A stretch of DNA of 64,000 nt from Franconibacter pulveris DSM 19144 (GTDB taxonomy: Bacteria; Pseudomonadota; Gammaproteobacteria; Enterobacterales; Enterobacteriaceae). Positions 41,549-51,548 of this stretch are shown in pieces (position 1 is the first letter of the stretch; each line of letters starts with the position of its first letter). The stretch spans positions 1 to 64,000 of the forward strand of contig KK211222.1 in assembly GCA_000621185.1 (NCBI GenBank), read 5' to 3'. Below the pieces are notes generated by a model. The model made no database searches. It was not told the origin of the DNA and saw nothing but the letters and a program-made list of their open reading frames with translations. The position numbers and the translations under genes are program-made.

Positions 41549-42424
41549 GTGCTGCCAACCGCTTTCGTCGCGTTGCGATTCATTCACTTCGCGGCGCTGA
41601 TGCTCGCGCTGGGCGCAACGTTATGCGTCAGCCTGCTGGCGCCTGCTGCGCTGCGCCAGCCGCTGAAAAAGCGGCTCGTCTCGTTCTGGCGGGCAGCGTT
41701 GTTGTGTAATGCTGTCAGCGCGCTGTTGATGCTGGCCGTGCAGGCCGGGCTGATGGGCGATGGCCTGAAAGACAGCCTCGACCCGCAAGTCTGGCTCGCC
41801 GTACTGGCGACGCGCTTTGGCAATAACTGGCTCTGGCAGATGGTGCTGGCAGTGGTAACGCTGGTCGCGGCCTGGCTGAAGCCCAGGGGCGGCGCTGCGC
41901 TGCTGTCGCTGCTTGTTGCCGTTCAGCTGGCGCTGCTGGCAAGTGTCGGCCATGCCGCCATGCATGAAGGCATAGCCGGCGCGTTGCATCGTCTTAATCA
42001 TGCTGTTCACCTGCTCTGCGCCGCCTGGTGGCTTGGCGGACTCTGGCCGCTGTTAGTCTGCATGCGTCTTGCCAGGCGCACGCGCTGGCGGGAGGCGGCT
42101 ATCGTCGCCATGATGCGCTTTTCGCGCTATGGCCATCTTGCGGTGGCGGGCGTATTGCTGACCGGCGCGCTGAACGCCGCTTTTATTCTCGGCCTGCACT
42201 GGCCGATGCAAAGCGGTTATGTACGATTACTGATCGTGAAAATAGCGCTGGTGGCGATGATGGTGGCAATCGCGCTCTGGAACCGCTATGTTCTGGTGCC
42301 ACGATTTCGCAACGGTCAGGGCGAGGCGCAGCAGCGCTTTGTGCAACTGACGCAACTGGAGATGGCGCTGGGAGCGCTGGTGCTGGCAGCCGTCAGCCTG
42401 TTCGCTACCTGGGAGCCTTTCTGA
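41549..42424 (+). CDS. yebZ: CopD-family inner membrane protein YebZ
   Basis: Protein of 291 residues with about eight hydrophobic helices and CopD/PcoD histidines ([36 protein letters not shown]). It starts at GTG 5 bases behind yobA. CopC-CopD pairs are linked to copper import into the cytoplasm; the E. coli pair is less studied. Confidence 0.92.
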   Translation: MLPTAFVALRFIHFAALMLALGATLCVSLLAPAALRQPLKKRLVSFWRAALLCNAVSALLMLAVQAGLMGDGLKDSLDPQVWLAVLATRFGNNWLWQMVLAVVTLVAAWLKPRGGAALLSLLVAVQLALLASVGHAAMHEGIAGALHRLNHAVHLLCAAWWLGGLWPLLVCMRLARRTRWREAAIVAMMRFSRYGHLAVAGVLLTGALNAAFILGLHWPMQSGYVRLLIVKIALVAMMVAIALWNRYVLVPRFRNGQGEAQQRFVQLTQLEMALGALVLAAVSLFATWEPF

Positions 42425-42444
42425 ATCGCTTAGGTGAAACTTCG

Positions 42445-42780
42445 ATGAAAAAAACGTTACTCGCGTTGCTGCTCTTTTCCTGTTCCGGAATGGCGCTGGC
42501 GACGCAAATTATTACGGTCAGCCGGTTTGAAATGGGCAAGGATAAATGGGCCTTCACCCGCGAAGAGGTCATGCTGACCTGCCGTCCGGGCAATGCGCTG
42601 TTCGCCATTAACCCCAGCACGCTGATGCAATATCCGCTAAATGACATTGCCGAGCGTCAGGTAAAAGAAGGGAAAACCAGCGGTCAGCCGATTACGATTA
42701 TTCAGGCTGATGATCCGGCTAAACCGGGCGAGAAGATGAGTCTGGCGCCTTTTATCGAGCGCGCGCAAAAGCTCTGCTAA
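42445..42780 (+). CDS. yebY: YebY family protein (DUF2511)
   Basis: Exported protein of 111 residues with a signal peptide ending ALAT, a cysteine pair (LTCRPG and KLC at the C-terminus) and the DUF2511 core ([20 protein letters not shown]). Function is unknown; its constant place behind yobA-yebZ suggests a part in the same copper-related process. A strong terminator follows. Confidence 0.92.
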   Translation: MKKTLLALLLFSCSGMALATQIITVSRFEMGKDKWAFTREEVMLTCRPGNALFAINPSTLMQYPLNDIAERQVKEGKTSGQPITIIQADDPAKPGEKMSLAPFIERAQKLC

Positions 42781-42802
42781 GCCTTGTTCAGGCTGTATAT
42801 AT

Positions 42803-42847
42803 AAAAAAACCGCAACGGCCCTGAGGGCAGACGTTGCGGTTTTTTTA
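42803..42847. terminator. Bidirectional terminator behind yebY
   Basis: AACCGCAACG (42809-42818) pairs with CGTTGCGGTT (42832-42841), with an inner GCCCT/AGGGC stem, T run on the plus strand and A run on the left, so it can also stop transcription coming leftward (a possible end of RyeA). Confidence 0.85.
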
Positions 42848-42917
42848 TAATTAATCACGTTACGTGAGGTTTTTTTCAGGCTGCATTTGTCGCGGACTGG
42901 AAAACCTCACGCCGTAA

Positions 42918-42928
42918 TCTATCCTTAA
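42918..42928 (+). promoter_or_regulatory. Sigma-S type promoter of sdsR
   Basis: TCTATCCTTAA matches the sigma-S extended -10 KCTAYRCTTAA at 10 of 11 positions and ends 4 bases before the SdsR 5' end. SdsR is strictly sigma-S dependent in enteric bacteria. Confidence 0.8.
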
Positions 42929-42931
42929 AGT

Positions 42932-43035
42932 GCAAGGCGACTTAGCCTGCATTAATGCCAACTTTTAGCGCACGGCTCTCTCCCAAGAGCCATTTCCCTG
43001 GACCGAATACAGGAATCGTATTCGGTCTTTTTTTA
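42932..43035 (+). ncRNA. sdsR: Small regulatory RNA SdsR (RyeB)
   Basis: Hfq-binding stationary-phase RNA of about 104 nt that represses targets such as porin and mismatch-repair messages in enteric bacteria. The sequence from GCAAGGCGACTTAGCCTGCA through the seed region, the AGCGCACGGCTCTC hairpin and the terminator ACCGAATAC/GTATTCGGT with seven T residues matches E. coli SdsR almost base for base. Its place between yebY and pphA is conserved. Confidence 0.95.
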
Positions 43036-43452
43036 TCCGCCTTTTAAGCAAGGCGATGCGAATCATTCCCTGGTCCCGGCGGTTTAGCGCACGACTCTCC
43101 GCGTTTTCCCCGTTCGCTTTGTTAAAGCAATCTAAACGTTTTTGCGCTCGCCTCCAACTACTTTTCCGCCTTTTTACGCTTTTATTGACGGCTTCAGGAA
43201 GCGAGAGAGCGCCGCACGCGAGGGCGGGGCAGGCCAGTGCGCAAGGCAAGCCCCGCCGGGACAAACCGTGCTATCGAAAGCCAACCGTTATTTTCGGCAA
43301 TCATTAACGCGCCTTTCCGACTATTTTTTGGGGCGTTACCAGCCGCTTCGTTTATAACGGAGCGGCTGCTGAGTATTTATGTGCAATATAAGCCAACCGG
43401 TAACGAGGTGTGTCCGAATATAACAAAGCGGCGCGTTGCCGATCTATTTTCT
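43036..43452. other. Gap between SdsR and kbp without a recognisable gene
   Basis: About 420 bases hold several short open frames with no family features, signal or ribosome site. The first part may be the RyeA promoter region. A short inverted pair AGCCGCT/AGCGGCT lies near 43340-43370. I see no further gene. Confidence 0.4.
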
Positions 43453-43463
43453 GCTACGCTTTA
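43453..43463 (+). promoter_or_regulatory. Sigma-S type promoter of kbp
   Basis: GCTACGCTTTA matches KCTAYRCTTAA at 10 of 11 positions, 31 bases before the kbp start. It fits the known osmotic and stationary-phase expression of this gene in E. coli. Confidence 0.6.
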
Positions 43464-43494
43464 GGAGAACTCACTGGATATAAGAGAGGTAAAA

Positions 43495-43941
43495 ATGGGT
43501 CTTTTTAATTTTGTGAAAGAGGCGGGTGAAAAGCTTTGGGATACGGTATCCGGCAATCATGACAAGGAAGAGCAGGCGAAAAAAGTGCAGGATCACTTAG
43601 CCAAAACCGGCATTCCGGACGCGGATAAGGTCAACGTGCAGGTCGCCGATGGCAAGGCCACCGTGACCGGTGACGGACTGAGCCAGGAAGCGAAAGAGAA
43701 GATCCTTGTCGCGGTCGGCAATATCGCCGGTATTGCCAGCGTGGACGATCAGGTTAAAGCCGCCACGCCCACGAAAGAAAGCCAGTTTTATACGGTGAAA
43801 TCGGGCGATACGCTGAGCGCTATTTCGAAGCAGGTTTACGGCGATGCGAATCAGTACAATAAGATTTTTGAAGCTAATAAACCGATGCTGACCAGCCCGG
43901 ATAAAATTTATCCAGGCCAGGTGCTGCGCATTCCTGAATAA
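43495..43941 (+). CDS. kbp: Potassium-binding protein Kbp (YgaU), BON and LysM domains
   Basis: Cytoplasmic protein of 148 residues that in E. coli binds potassium and is needed at high external potassium. A BON domain (about residues 25-90, with [20 protein letters not shown]) is followed by a LysM domain ([20 protein letters not shown], about 97-146). It starts [15 protein letters not shown] after an AGAGAGG site. In E. coli this gene lies far away near ygaM, so its position beside sdsR and pphA is unusual. Confidence 0.93.
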   Translation: MGLFNFVKEAGEKLWDTVSGNHDKEEQAKKVQDHLAKTGIPDADKVNVQVADGKATVTGDGLSQEAKEKILVAVGNIAGIASVDDQVKAATPTKESQFYTVKSGDTLSAISKQVYGDANQYNKIFEANKPMLTSPDKIYPGQVLRIPE

Positions 43942-44103
43942 CCCATCGCATTCACCGTTTTATTAAAATGCCCCGGCACTACTCTCGCCGGGGTCACTCT
44001 TTTTTATTAACGCAGCCATTTTCAGCGCAGGCTTTATTTCCCGATAACGCGGGCTGTTTTATTCCCCGGACGTGCCATCAATCCTTTTCCACAATATCGT
44101 GCA

Positions 44104-44114
44104 GCTATACTTGC
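44104..44114 (+). promoter_or_regulatory. Promoter candidate of pphA
   Basis: An extended -10 GCTATACTTGC (hexamer TATACT at 44106-44111) lies 20 bases before the pphA start and resembles sigma-S sites. A perfect 12-bp palindrome CATGACGTCATG (44114-44125) follows directly and would lie at the transcript 5' end. Confidence 0.5.
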
Positions 44115-44133
44115 ATGACGTCATGGAGGTTAT

Positions 44134-44778
44134 ATGTATCAGCGTATTGATGGTTCGCAATGGCGGCATGTGTTTATCGTGGGCGACCTGCACGGTTGTC
44201 TGAATGCTTTCGCCGCGGCGCTGCGCGCGCACCATTTCGATCCCTGGCAGGATATGGTTATCTCGGTAGGCGATTTGATTGATCGCGGGCCGGATAGCCC
44301 TGGCTGTCTTAGGCTGCTCAACCGCCCCTGGTTTTTTGCCGTACGCGGCAACCATGAGGAGATGGCGCTTGATGCGCTGCGGGAGGGGGACCGGCAGTTA
44401 TGGTGGCTAAACGGCGGCGCGTGGTTTGCGAAACTTTCCGAAACGGCTCAGGCCAACGTAAAGCCGCTGTTGCTGAGCTGCGAGAAACTGCCGCTGATTA
44501 TTGAACTGCATGCGAACGGGCAGACCATCGTCATAGCCCATGCCGATTATCCCAGCGCGCAGTATCGCTGGCAGCAGCCCGTGGATGAACATCAGGTGGT
44601 GTGGAGCCGCGACCGTCTTAACCGTCATATGCGCGGGCAGGGTGGGAGCATCGCCGGCGCGGATGCGTTCTATTTCGGCCATACGCCGCTGAAAACGCCG
44701 CTCGACTTCGCGAATCAGCACTATATCGATACGGGCGCGGTGTTTGGCAACCGGCTGACGCTGGTGCAGGTGCAATAA
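44134..44778 (+). CDS. pphA: Serine/threonine protein phosphatase PphA (PrpA)
   Basis: PPP-family metallophosphatase of 214 residues, cytoplasmic, linked in E. coli to heat-shock and misfolded-protein signalling. All metal motifs are visible: GDLHG, GDLIDRGP, RGNHE (near residue 72), and histidines in IAHADYP and FGHTPL. It follows GGAGG by 4 bases and ends one base before the yebW stop codon on the other strand. Confidence 0.95.
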   Translation: MYQRIDGSQWRHVFIVGDLHGCLNAFAAALRAHHFDPWQDMVISVGDLIDRGPDSPGCLRLLNRPWFFAVRGNHEEMALDALREGDRQLWWLNGGAWFAKLSETAQANVKPLLLSCEKLPLIIELHANGQTIVIAHADYPSAQYRWQQPVDEHQVVWSRDRLNRHMRGQGGSIAGADAFYFGHTPLKTPLDFANQHYIDTGAVFGNRLTLVQVQ

Positions 44779-44970
44779 TTAAAAGTCGCTATACTCTTGC
44801 GCCGGGCGCCAGAACCCGTCGATAAAATCCTCAACCGGATAGCAGCCGCCGTGACGCAGCCGCTGTTCGTCCATCGCCTGCAGGCACTGCTGTTCAGTAT
44901 TAAAAACGTCAATGACGATATCGTCACATCCCCCGTCGAGATAACAAACAAACAGAACCAAAGCGAACAT
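44779..44970 (-). CDS. yebW: YebW family protein (DUF1482)
   Basis: Protein of 63 residues almost identical to E. coli YebW: MFALVLFVCYLDGGCDDIV start, conserved cysteines in the middle (EQQCLQ and GGCYPVEDF) and the end FWRPAQEYSDF. Function unknown. It is convergent with pphA. Confidence 0.9.
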   Translation of the reverse strand: MFALVLFVCYLDGGCDDIVIDVFNTEQQCLQAMDEQRLRHGGCYPVEDFIDGFWRPAQEYSDF

Positions 44971-45075
44971 AGCGTCCTCAAATCAACAGCCTGGCTATTA
45001 AGTGTAGGGGAAGCGGGAGAGGGCGGGGAAAATGTCGGATTAAATAACCCGTCTGGGCGACGGGTTCTTTTGGAA

Positions 45076-45315
45076 TCAGGCAAGACGCATGATCCAGGCA
45101 TCGGCTTGTTGGTCGTAATGTACGCGGTAAAGTACGGAGTGTTCGCCATTGAGCAGGGCGGGAATGCTGGTTTCGGCGTCCCACGCATCAAGCTGCATGC
45201 AGAGATCCGGGTCAGATTTACACGGAATGCTTAACGTTCGATCGCCTTGCTGCTCGCCGTGCAGTTCGGCATCGTCAATCTCGAAAGTGCCGATTTTTAC
45301 ACTGGTTTTTGTCAT
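45076..45315 (-). CDS. yebV: YebV family protein (DUF1480)
   Basis: Protein of 79 residues matching E. coli YebV (MTKTSVKIGTFEIDDAELHG start; LNGEHSVLYRVHYDQQADAW end). Function unknown; often sigma-S dependent in E. coli. It lies about 100 bases behind rsmF on the same strand. Confidence 0.92.
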   Translation of the reverse strand: MTKTSVKIGTFEIDDAELHGEQQGDRTLSIPCKSDPDLCMQLDAWDAETSIPALLNGEHSVLYRVHYDQQADAWIMRLA

Positions 45316-45418
45316 AACGCTCTCCCTTGGGCTGTTTGCAGGTGGTATGACCAGTAAAGGCCTCCCTTTTCAGGGTAGACCTTTGTGCAAAAAGTGCCAA
45401 ATTAAAGGCGTCGATTTT

Positions 45419-46867
45419 TTAGACGAATCCGTTCAGCTCGCTGAATAATACGCCGTCGCGCACCAGTTCGCGCGGGTAACTGTTTTTCAGGCGGGAGCCT
45501 ACGCGTTTGGCGAGTCCCAACGGCTGCGCCTGAAACGTCACGATGACTTCATCAGCCGAAGGCGGGTTCGCAGGCCAGATATCGCGGCCGCGATACCATT
45601 CGCCCGCTTCTTCTAAGCTAAGCTCAAAAGCCAGTTTATTGCCAGTTCCGGCGAGCGCCACTACCGCCTCGTGCTGCCAGCGAAAACCTTTATTAAAGCG
45701 TTCGGCCAGGCGCAGACCGATGCGGGAAAAACGGACCTGGCCGATAAGTGGTTCAATATCCGCCGGGAAAAGCCAGACCTCTTTATCGCGCTGCCAGAGC
45801 TGGAGCGTCTCGTCCCACTCGAGCCCCACGCCCGCCGCGGCGTTTGCCACTTCACGCGCTTCGCGCCCCTTAAGCGGGCTAAAGGGGAACGTCCCTACCT
45901 TATATTTCGGCTTCGGCAGTGCGTCGACCGATGCGGTTTTACGCAGGCGCGCGACAAAGAAGCCTTCGCAGTCGTAAACCTGCGGGAAAACATGCAAAAA
46001 ACCTTCCGGCGTCAACGCTTTTCCCGCTTCGGGGAAAAGTCCATCCAGCGGCACAATTTCTACCGCCTGCGGATAGCGGGAGAGCAGCCACAGGCAGACC
46101 GCCTGGTTCTCCTCCCGGTTCAGGGTGCAGGTTGAATAGACCAGCGTGCCGCCGGGACGCAGCGCGTGAAACGCGCTGTCGATAAGCTCGCGCTGGGTAG
46201 CGGCGATTTCATGGTTGCTTTCGACCGACCAGTTGCGCAGCGCATCCGGGTCTTTTCGCACCACCCCTTCACCGGAGCAGGGCGCATCCAGCAGGATGGC
46301 GTCGAAAGCTTCCGGCAGCGCCGCGCCGAAGACGCGGCCGTCGAAATGGGTGAGCGCCACATTCGCAACGCCGCAGCGGCTAAGGTTGGCGTGCAGCACT
46401 TTTACGCGGCTGGCCGAGTATTCATTGGCCAGAATCGCCCCTTCGTTTTGCATTCGGGCCGCAATCTGCGTGGTCTTCGAGCCGGGCGCGGCCGCTACGT
46501 CCATGACGCGCTGCGGCGCGTTGCCGTCCGCGAAAAGCGCGGCGACAGGCAACATCGAACTCGCTTCCTGAATATAAAACAGCCCGCTCAGATGCTCCGC
46601 CGTGCTGCCAAGCGGCAGCGACGTTTCGTCACGATCTATCCAGAAGCCCTCTTCACACCAGGGAACCGGCGTGAGCTGCCAGCCATAAGGCGCGACCCGT
46701 TCAAGAAAGTCGCTAACGCTAATTTTTAAGGTATTGATGCGGATGCTGCGGCGCAGCGGGCGCTGACAGGCGGCGATAAAATCGTCGAGCGACAGCGCTT
46801 CAGGCATCGCTTCGCGGATAACAGAAAGAAAAGCCTCAGGCAGATAAGCGGAAGCGGATTGCGCCAC
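45419..46867 (-). CDS. rsmF: 16S rRNA m5C1407 methyltransferase RsmF
   Basis: NOL1/NOP2/Sun-family enzyme of 482 residues that methylates C1407 of 16S rRNA. SAM-binding [18 protein letters not shown] (near 120), the cysteine motif [12 protein letters not shown] and the second catalytic cysteine in [12 protein letters not shown] are present, plus the C-terminal PUA-like domain. It follows letB by 75 bases on the same strand. Confidence 0.96.
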   Translation of the reverse strand: MAQSASAYLPEAFLSVIREAMPEALSLDDFIAACQRPLRRSIRINTLKISVSDFLERVAPYGWQLTPVPWCEEGFWIDRDETSLPLGSTAEHLSGLFYIQEASSMLPVAALFADGNAPQRVMDVAAAPGSKTTQIAARMQNEGAILANEYSASRVKVLHANLSRCGVANVALTHFDGRVFGAALPEAFDAILLDAPCSGEGVVRKDPDALRNWSVESNHEIAATQRELIDSAFHALRPGGTLVYSTCTLNREENQAVCLWLLSRYPQAVEIVPLDGLFPEAGKALTPEGFLHVFPQVYDCEGFFVARLRKTASVDALPKPKYKVGTFPFSPLKGREAREVANAAAGVGLEWDETLQLWQRDKEVWLFPADIEPLIGQVRFSRIGLRLAERFNKGFRWQHEAVVALAGTGNKLAFELSLEEAGEWYRGRDIWPANPPSADEVIVTFQAQPLGLAKRVGSRLKNSYPRELVRDGVLFSELNGFV

Positions 46868-46942
46868 AGTTCACCCCGTATACAGGAAAAGAGGGCGCGA
46901 AGTGTAGCACAATCGCCCCGGCGTGACACCGGGGCGAGAGGG

Positions 46943-49576
46943 TTAGCGGGGCAGCGCGGTGCCCCATTGACGCCACTCTTTCGGCTCGCTCTCTTCCAGC
47001 AGGAAGTGCTTACCGGATTGCGCTTTAGGCGCAAGCGGCGTGCCCGGCGGCGTGGCGAAAGCGATGCCGCCGCGGATGAACTGATTGAAGGTGCCGGTTT
47101 TCACCACGCCCCCCGTCAGGCCGAAGTCGAGGCTGTAGCCGGAAGCGAGCCAGAACACGGAGTTCTCGCGCACCAGATGCTGGTAACGCTTGCTGATACG
47201 CATTGAAACCATCACGCGATCCGAAAGGCTGCCCAGCGCAAGCCCGGTCACCGTGCCCACCTCCATGCCGCGGAACAGCACCGGCGTGCCGATATTCAGC
47301 GAGCCTGCTTCCGGCGCTTCCACCACAATGCTCAGGCCGTCAAGGTAGCGCGAATCGGTAATGGTGGTCTCCTGCAGCTCAAAGTCGCGCAGCGCCTTGC
47401 CGCGTCCCGGCTCGACGTTGATATACGGCTGCAGGATTGTGTCGAGATGCTCAACGCCTGCGGCGGAAATCTGCGGCGTCACCACGGAAAAACGGGTGCC
47501 GGCGCGGGCGAAGGTTTTTACATACTCCGGATAAAGCACGGCGGTGGCCTGCACTTCGCTGCGCTCGGTAATCAAATCCAGCGACTCAATCTGACCGATA
47601 TTAATGCCGAGATAGCGAATCGGCATGCCTGCGGCGAGCTTGCCTGCATCAAAGGCGTGCAGCGTAATTTGGCTGCCCACCGCGCGCGCGGCGGTTTCCG
47701 AAGGATAGAGGATGCGCTTGTCGTTTTTAGACATGCCCGCTCCCGCGCCGCTCAGGTTATCGAAACTGATAGCCCCTTTCAGCGCACGGGAGAGCGGCGA
47801 AGCCTGCACGGTCAGGCCGCTGCCGTTAAGCTGCACTTTCGCACCTCCTTCGGCCCAGAACACACTGTTCTGCGTCAGCAGATTTTTATATTCGGGCTTG
47901 ATGTGAACTTCGATGTCAAACGCGTTGGCGCGCGGGCGAACGGTAATAACTTCGCCCACTTCAAACTTCCGATAGAGCACCACAGAACCCGCCTGCACAT
48001 CCGGGAGGCTGTCGGCGGTTAAGGTAAGCGTGGTCGTGGGCAGGTCGCTCAGGCTATTTTCCACCGCTTTTTCCAGATTGGCGAAAAGCGGATACGTTTC
48101 TTTCATTTCGCCTTTGCTGCCCGGCAGCACGCGAATGCCGCCGTTAATCCACTCGGCTGCGCTGGCGCCGAGGAACTCCACGCCATCAAGGCCGACTTTT
48201 ACATCCACGCGGCTGTTGACCACGAATTTGCTGTCGCCTTTCACCAGGTCGCGATACTGTGGGTCGATAGCCGCGGAGAAGCTCACGCCCTTTGCGGAAA
48301 GCGAGCGCTCCAGCACCTGGCCTATCTGGATGCCGTGCAAAATGAGCGGCTGGCCGGCGTCGATGCCGTAGCTTTCCGGCGCGGTCAGCGTGAGGGTCAA
48401 CACGTTCGGCTGCTGCAATGGCGTTTTGTCGGCGGGCAGCACGACAAAATGGTTGCGCGGCTTGCCTTCGCCCGGCACCAGTTCGAACGTGCTGCCGGTC
48501 AGCAGGGTGCTGACGTTTGGATTGTTAAGCGAGAGTTTAGGGCTCTTGAGTTCAATGCGCGTGCCGTCGCGCAGCAGGTTAACCACGCTTGGGTCGACGG
48601 TCATTTCCCCGGTCACCGCGCCGCCCGGGTTAAGGTTGAGTTTGGTGAGCGTACCTACCTCAAGCCCCTGATACATCAGCGGCGTGCTGTCTGCCTTAAG
48701 CCCTGCGCCACTCGGTAAATCAAGCCGGACGATAACGCCGCGCTGGCTGTGCGCGAGGTCTTCATACAGACCGAACTCATCGTTCTGCTCGGCGCGGGCG
48801 GAATCGGGCGGCGAGTCAAACGCGATAGCGCCGTTGACCAGCGCCGCCAGGCTCTCAAGCTGCACCTGCGCGCCGCTTAAGCCGACATCGGCCTTCACGC
48901 CTGAAACGTTCCAGAAGCGGCTGCCTTTTTTCACAAGGTTGGTGAAGCGCCGCTCGATAAGCACATCAATGGTGACGCCCTGCTTATTGGTGTTAATGGC
49001 ATAGTCATAGACGCGGCCGACCGGAATTTTACGGTAGTAAACCAGCGAGCCGCTGTTCAGCGAACCGAGATCGGGCGCCTGCAGGTGAATCATCAGCTCG
49101 CCGTTGTTCAGCCGGTATTTGGGTTGCGTATCAAGCGCAGTGAAGTGATCCTGCGGTTCGCCTTTGCCAGGCATCATGCCGATATAGTTACCGCCCACCA
49201 GCGCATCGAGCCCGGAAATCCCGGCAAGCGACGCTTTAGGCGTAACCAGCCAGAACTGGGTTTGATCCCGCAGCGCGTCTTTCATGTCGTTTTTGATGCT
49301 GACGGTAACTTCAATTTTATTAAGATCGTCGCTTAAGCGAATATCCTGCACCGTGCCGACCTCTACCCCCTGATAACGCACGGGAGTGCGGCCGGCGACG
49401 ATGCCGTCGGCCGACATAAAATCAATAGTGACGGTGGTGCCGCGCTCTTCATAAGTAGTCCAGATAAGCCAGCCTGCGATCAGAAGCGCAATAACCGGCA
49501 GCAACCAGAACGGCGAAATACGGCGTTTTGTTTTAATTCGCGCTTCAGTCTGTGAAGCGGGCATTTCCTGACTCAT
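46943..49576 (-). CDS. letB: Lipophilic envelope-spanning tunnel protein LetB (YebT, MCE repeats)
   Basis: Long MCE protein of 877 residues that stacks seven MCE-domain rings between inner and outer membrane as a lipid tunnel. One N-terminal membrane helix (about 23-40, [16 protein letters not shown]) is followed by repeated MCE modules, each starting with a YxGxxVGTV-like strand (for example [42 protein letters not shown]). The start at 49576 gives the family start MSQEMPAS and overlaps the letA end by 32 bases, so translation is coupled. Confidence 0.96.
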   Translation of the reverse strand: MSQEMPASQTEARIKTKRRISPFWLLPVIALLIAGWLIWTTYEERGTTVTIDFMSADGIVAGRTPVRYQGVEVGTVQDIRLSDDLNKIEVTVSIKNDMKDALRDQTQFWLVTPKASLAGISGLDALVGGNYIGMMPGKGEPQDHFTALDTQPKYRLNNGELMIHLQAPDLGSLNSGSLVYYRKIPVGRVYDYAINTNKQGVTIDVLIERRFTNLVKKGSRFWNVSGVKADVGLSGAQVQLESLAALVNGAIAFDSPPDSARAEQNDEFGLYEDLAHSQRGVIVRLDLPSGAGLKADSTPLMYQGLEVGTLTKLNLNPGGAVTGEMTVDPSVVNLLRDGTRIELKSPKLSLNNPNVSTLLTGSTFELVPGEGKPRNHFVVLPADKTPLQQPNVLTLTLTAPESYGIDAGQPLILHGIQIGQVLERSLSAKGVSFSAAIDPQYRDLVKGDSKFVVNSRVDVKVGLDGVEFLGASAAEWINGGIRVLPGSKGEMKETYPLFANLEKAVENSLSDLPTTTLTLTADSLPDVQAGSVVLYRKFEVGEVITVRPRANAFDIEVHIKPEYKNLLTQNSVFWAEGGAKVQLNGSGLTVQASPLSRALKGAISFDNLSGAGAGMSKNDKRILYPSETAARAVGSQITLHAFDAGKLAAGMPIRYLGINIGQIESLDLITERSEVQATAVLYPEYVKTFARAGTRFSVVTPQISAAGVEHLDTILQPYINVEPGRGKALRDFELQETTITDSRYLDGLSIVVEAPEAGSLNIGTPVLFRGMEVGTVTGLALGSLSDRVMVSMRISKRYQHLVRENSVFWLASGYSLDFGLTGGVVKTGTFNQFIRGGIAFATPPGTPLAPKAQSGKHFLLEESEPKEWRQWGTALPR

Positions 49577-50828
49577 GTGCGTCCCAAAGTAAGCGGCTGT
49601 CCAGCCATTCAACTGCAAGAATAGTCAAAATCACCGCTGCGCCGAAATAAAACGCAGCGGGTCCCATCGTAAACGCCAGCAGCTGGTCACGATTCACCAG
49701 CGACATGGTGATTGAAATAACAAACAGATCCAGCATCGACCAGCGACCAATCCAGGTCACAAGACGCAGCAGAAGTATGCGGGTCCTCAGGCCCTGCTGG
49801 CATTTAAAATGGATGCTGACAAGCAGCGTCAGCAACACGATAACTTTCGTAAACGGCACCAGAATACTGGCGATAAACACCACGCCCGCGACGGCGATAT
49901 TGCTGTCTGCGAGCGAAATAATGCCCGACATAATGGTGTCTTCCTGCCGTCCGCCGTTAATGTAAATCACTGAGATTGGCAGCAAATTGGCAGGCAATAA
50001 CAGCACCAGCGCGGCGATAAGCGCAGCCCAGCTTTTTTGAATGCTGTGACGACGACGCGCGCGCAGGGGGATATGGCAGCGCGGGCAGCGGCCTCGCCGG
50101 TCCGGCACGCCGGTGTAATGACAGCCCAGGCAGACGCGGATATTTTCCTGCAGGCGAGTGGTGGGCCGCTGGGGATAAAAACGCTCCCAGAGTTGCTCGA
50201 CGTTGAGATGAATTATCGTCATCACGCTTAAGATAACCAGTGCCACGAAGGCGAGCAGACCGATGCTGGGTTCAAGCCAGGCGTAATCACGCACCTTGAT
50301 TGAGGCGACGCCTATCCCCACCAGATAAATATCCAGCATCACCCACTCTTTGAGCCTGTCGAGCATCAGCAACACCGGGCGCAAATTCATGCCGAGAATG
50401 TTACCGAACCAGAGCCAGGCGATAGAGGCGACAAGGGTCGCGGGCGCGCCTACGGCGCAGAACAGCACCATCGCCGCGGTGAGCGTATCGCCCTGGCGCG
50501 CCATCTGCCAGATACCTTGCATCAGGTTGGCGTCGATGCGCGTGCCGAGCAGATAGAGGCGCAGCAGCGGCTCGCCCCAGGCGAACGGCATCAGCAACAG
50601 CATGGTGGTAGCCATCGCCGCCAGGCGAGTCAGCGACCAGTCGCGTCCGTCACGGATCTTCGCGTCGCAGCGCGGACAGTGCGCCGTCTGACGGGATGAC
50701 ACTACCGGCAACAAAAAAAGCATGTCGCATTGCGGGCAACGTTGATAGTGTTCGTAAGGCAACGGTTCGCCGATGGCGTGAACCTTTAATTTTTTGCGAG
50801 CTGGCGCCGCGGTAGATTTAAGAGCCAT
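49545..50828 (-). CDS. letA: LetA (YebS) inner-membrane partner of LetB, PqiA family
   Basis: Inner-membrane protein of 427 residues with two PqiA modules, each with a zinc-ribbon pair (CPQCDMLF...CPRCDAK and CLGCHY...CPRCHIP) and four hydrophobic helices ([30 protein letters not shown]). It is thought to load lipids into the LetB tunnel. The start at 50828 (MALKST) is preferred over an in-frame codon 9 bases earlier. First gene of letA-letB-rsmF. Confidence 0.95.
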   Translation of the reverse strand: MALKSTAAPARKKLKVHAIGEPLPYEHYQRCPQCDMLFLLPVVSSRQTAHCPRCDAKIRDGRDWSLTRLAAMATTMLLLMPFAWGEPLLRLYLLGTRIDANLMQGIWQMARQGDTLTAAMVLFCAVGAPATLVASIAWLWFGNILGMNLRPVLLMLDRLKEWVMLDIYLVGIGVASIKVRDYAWLEPSIGLLAFVALVILSVMTIIHLNVEQLWERFYPQRPTTRLQENIRVCLGCHYTGVPDRRGRCPRCHIPLRARRRHSIQKSWAALIAALVLLLPANLLPISVIYINGGRQEDTIMSGIISLADSNIAVAGVVFIASILVPFTKVIVLLTLLVSIHFKCQQGLRTRILLLRLVTWIGRWSMLDLFVISITMSLVNRDQLLAFTMGPAAFYFGAAVILTILAVEWLDSRLLWDAHESGNARFTD

Positions 50829-50953
50829 CCAGGTCAATTCTTTTTATCAGGTTTCTATATATTAACGCATGAAATGATTCATCTTGAGCATGAACGCATT
50901 TAATGCTTATTTTAATAAGCCAGCAATTAAGTTAGACACTAAGTGAACAAACA

Positions 50954-51448
50954 ATGAACAAAACAGACTTTTATGCGGATTTGAACCGCGATTTTCAGGC
51001 ACTGATGGCAGGGGAAACCAGTTTCCTGGCAACGCTCGCGAACACCAGCGCGCTGCTTTTCGAACGTCTCGAAGGCGTTAACTGGGCAGGTTTCTATCTG
51101 CTGGAAGGCGATACGCTGGTGCTCGGTCCCTTTCAGGGCAAAATCGCCTGTGTGCGCATTCCGGTAGGCCGCGGCGTCTGCGGAACGGCAGTCGCCACTG
51201 GCGAAGTGCAGCGCGTTGACGATGTGCACGCTTTCGACGGCCATATCGCCTGCGATGCCGCAAGCAACGCGGAAATCGTCCTGCCGCTGCGGATTGAGAA
51301 CCAGACTATCGGCGTGCTTGATATCGACAGTACCCTCTTTAACCGCTTCGATGCTGACGATGAGCAAGGGTTGCGGGAGCTGGCAGGACACCTTGAGAAG
51401 GTCATCGCCGGCACCGATTTTAAAAAATTCTTTGCGACGTTCGCATGA
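50954..51448 (+). CDS. msrC: Free methionine-(R)-sulfoxide reductase MsrC
   Basis: GAF-domain enzyme of 164 residues that reduces free methionine-R-sulfoxide with thioredoxin. The three family cysteines are visible in KIACVRIP, GRGVCGTAVA and HIACDAASNAEIVLPL. It is divergent from letA and upstream of proQ. Confidence 0.95.
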   Translation: MNKTDFYADLNRDFQALMAGETSFLATLANTSALLFERLEGVNWAGFYLLEGDTLVLGPFQGKIACVRIPVGRGVCGTAVATGEVQRVDDVHAFDGHIACDAASNAEIVLPLRIENQTIGVLDIDSTLFNRFDADDEQGLRELAGHLEKVIAGTDFKKFFATFA

Positions 51449-51463
51449 TAAACAACGGATAAC

Positions 51464-51498
51464 GTGGCATTTAGCGATGGCGTCATTATAATGACGCC
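51464..51498 (+). promoter_or_regulatory. proQ promoter inside a perfect palindrome
   Basis: A -10 hexamer TATAAT (51487-51492) lies 17 bases behind GTGGCA (51464-51469). The -10 is the centre of the 20-bp perfect palindrome GGCGTCATTATAATGACGCC (51479-51498), which could be an operator or a weak hairpin behind msrC. Confidence 0.6.
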
Positions 51499-51548
51499 TG
51501 TTCATGCCTGCGGCTTGTTGGCAACATCCGTTGTAATCAGGAAATTTC

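Larger units (their letters stand above)
42800..43080 (-). ncRNA. ryeA: Possible RyeA (SraC) antisense RNA
   Basis: In E. coli the strand opposite SdsR encodes RyeA, an antisense RNA of about 250-275 nt that fully covers SdsR and pairs with it. Here the minus-strand T run of the hairpin at 42803-42847 gives a suitable 3' end. The 5' end near 43080 is only estimated from the E. coli length; no promoter was fixed. Confidence 0.35.
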
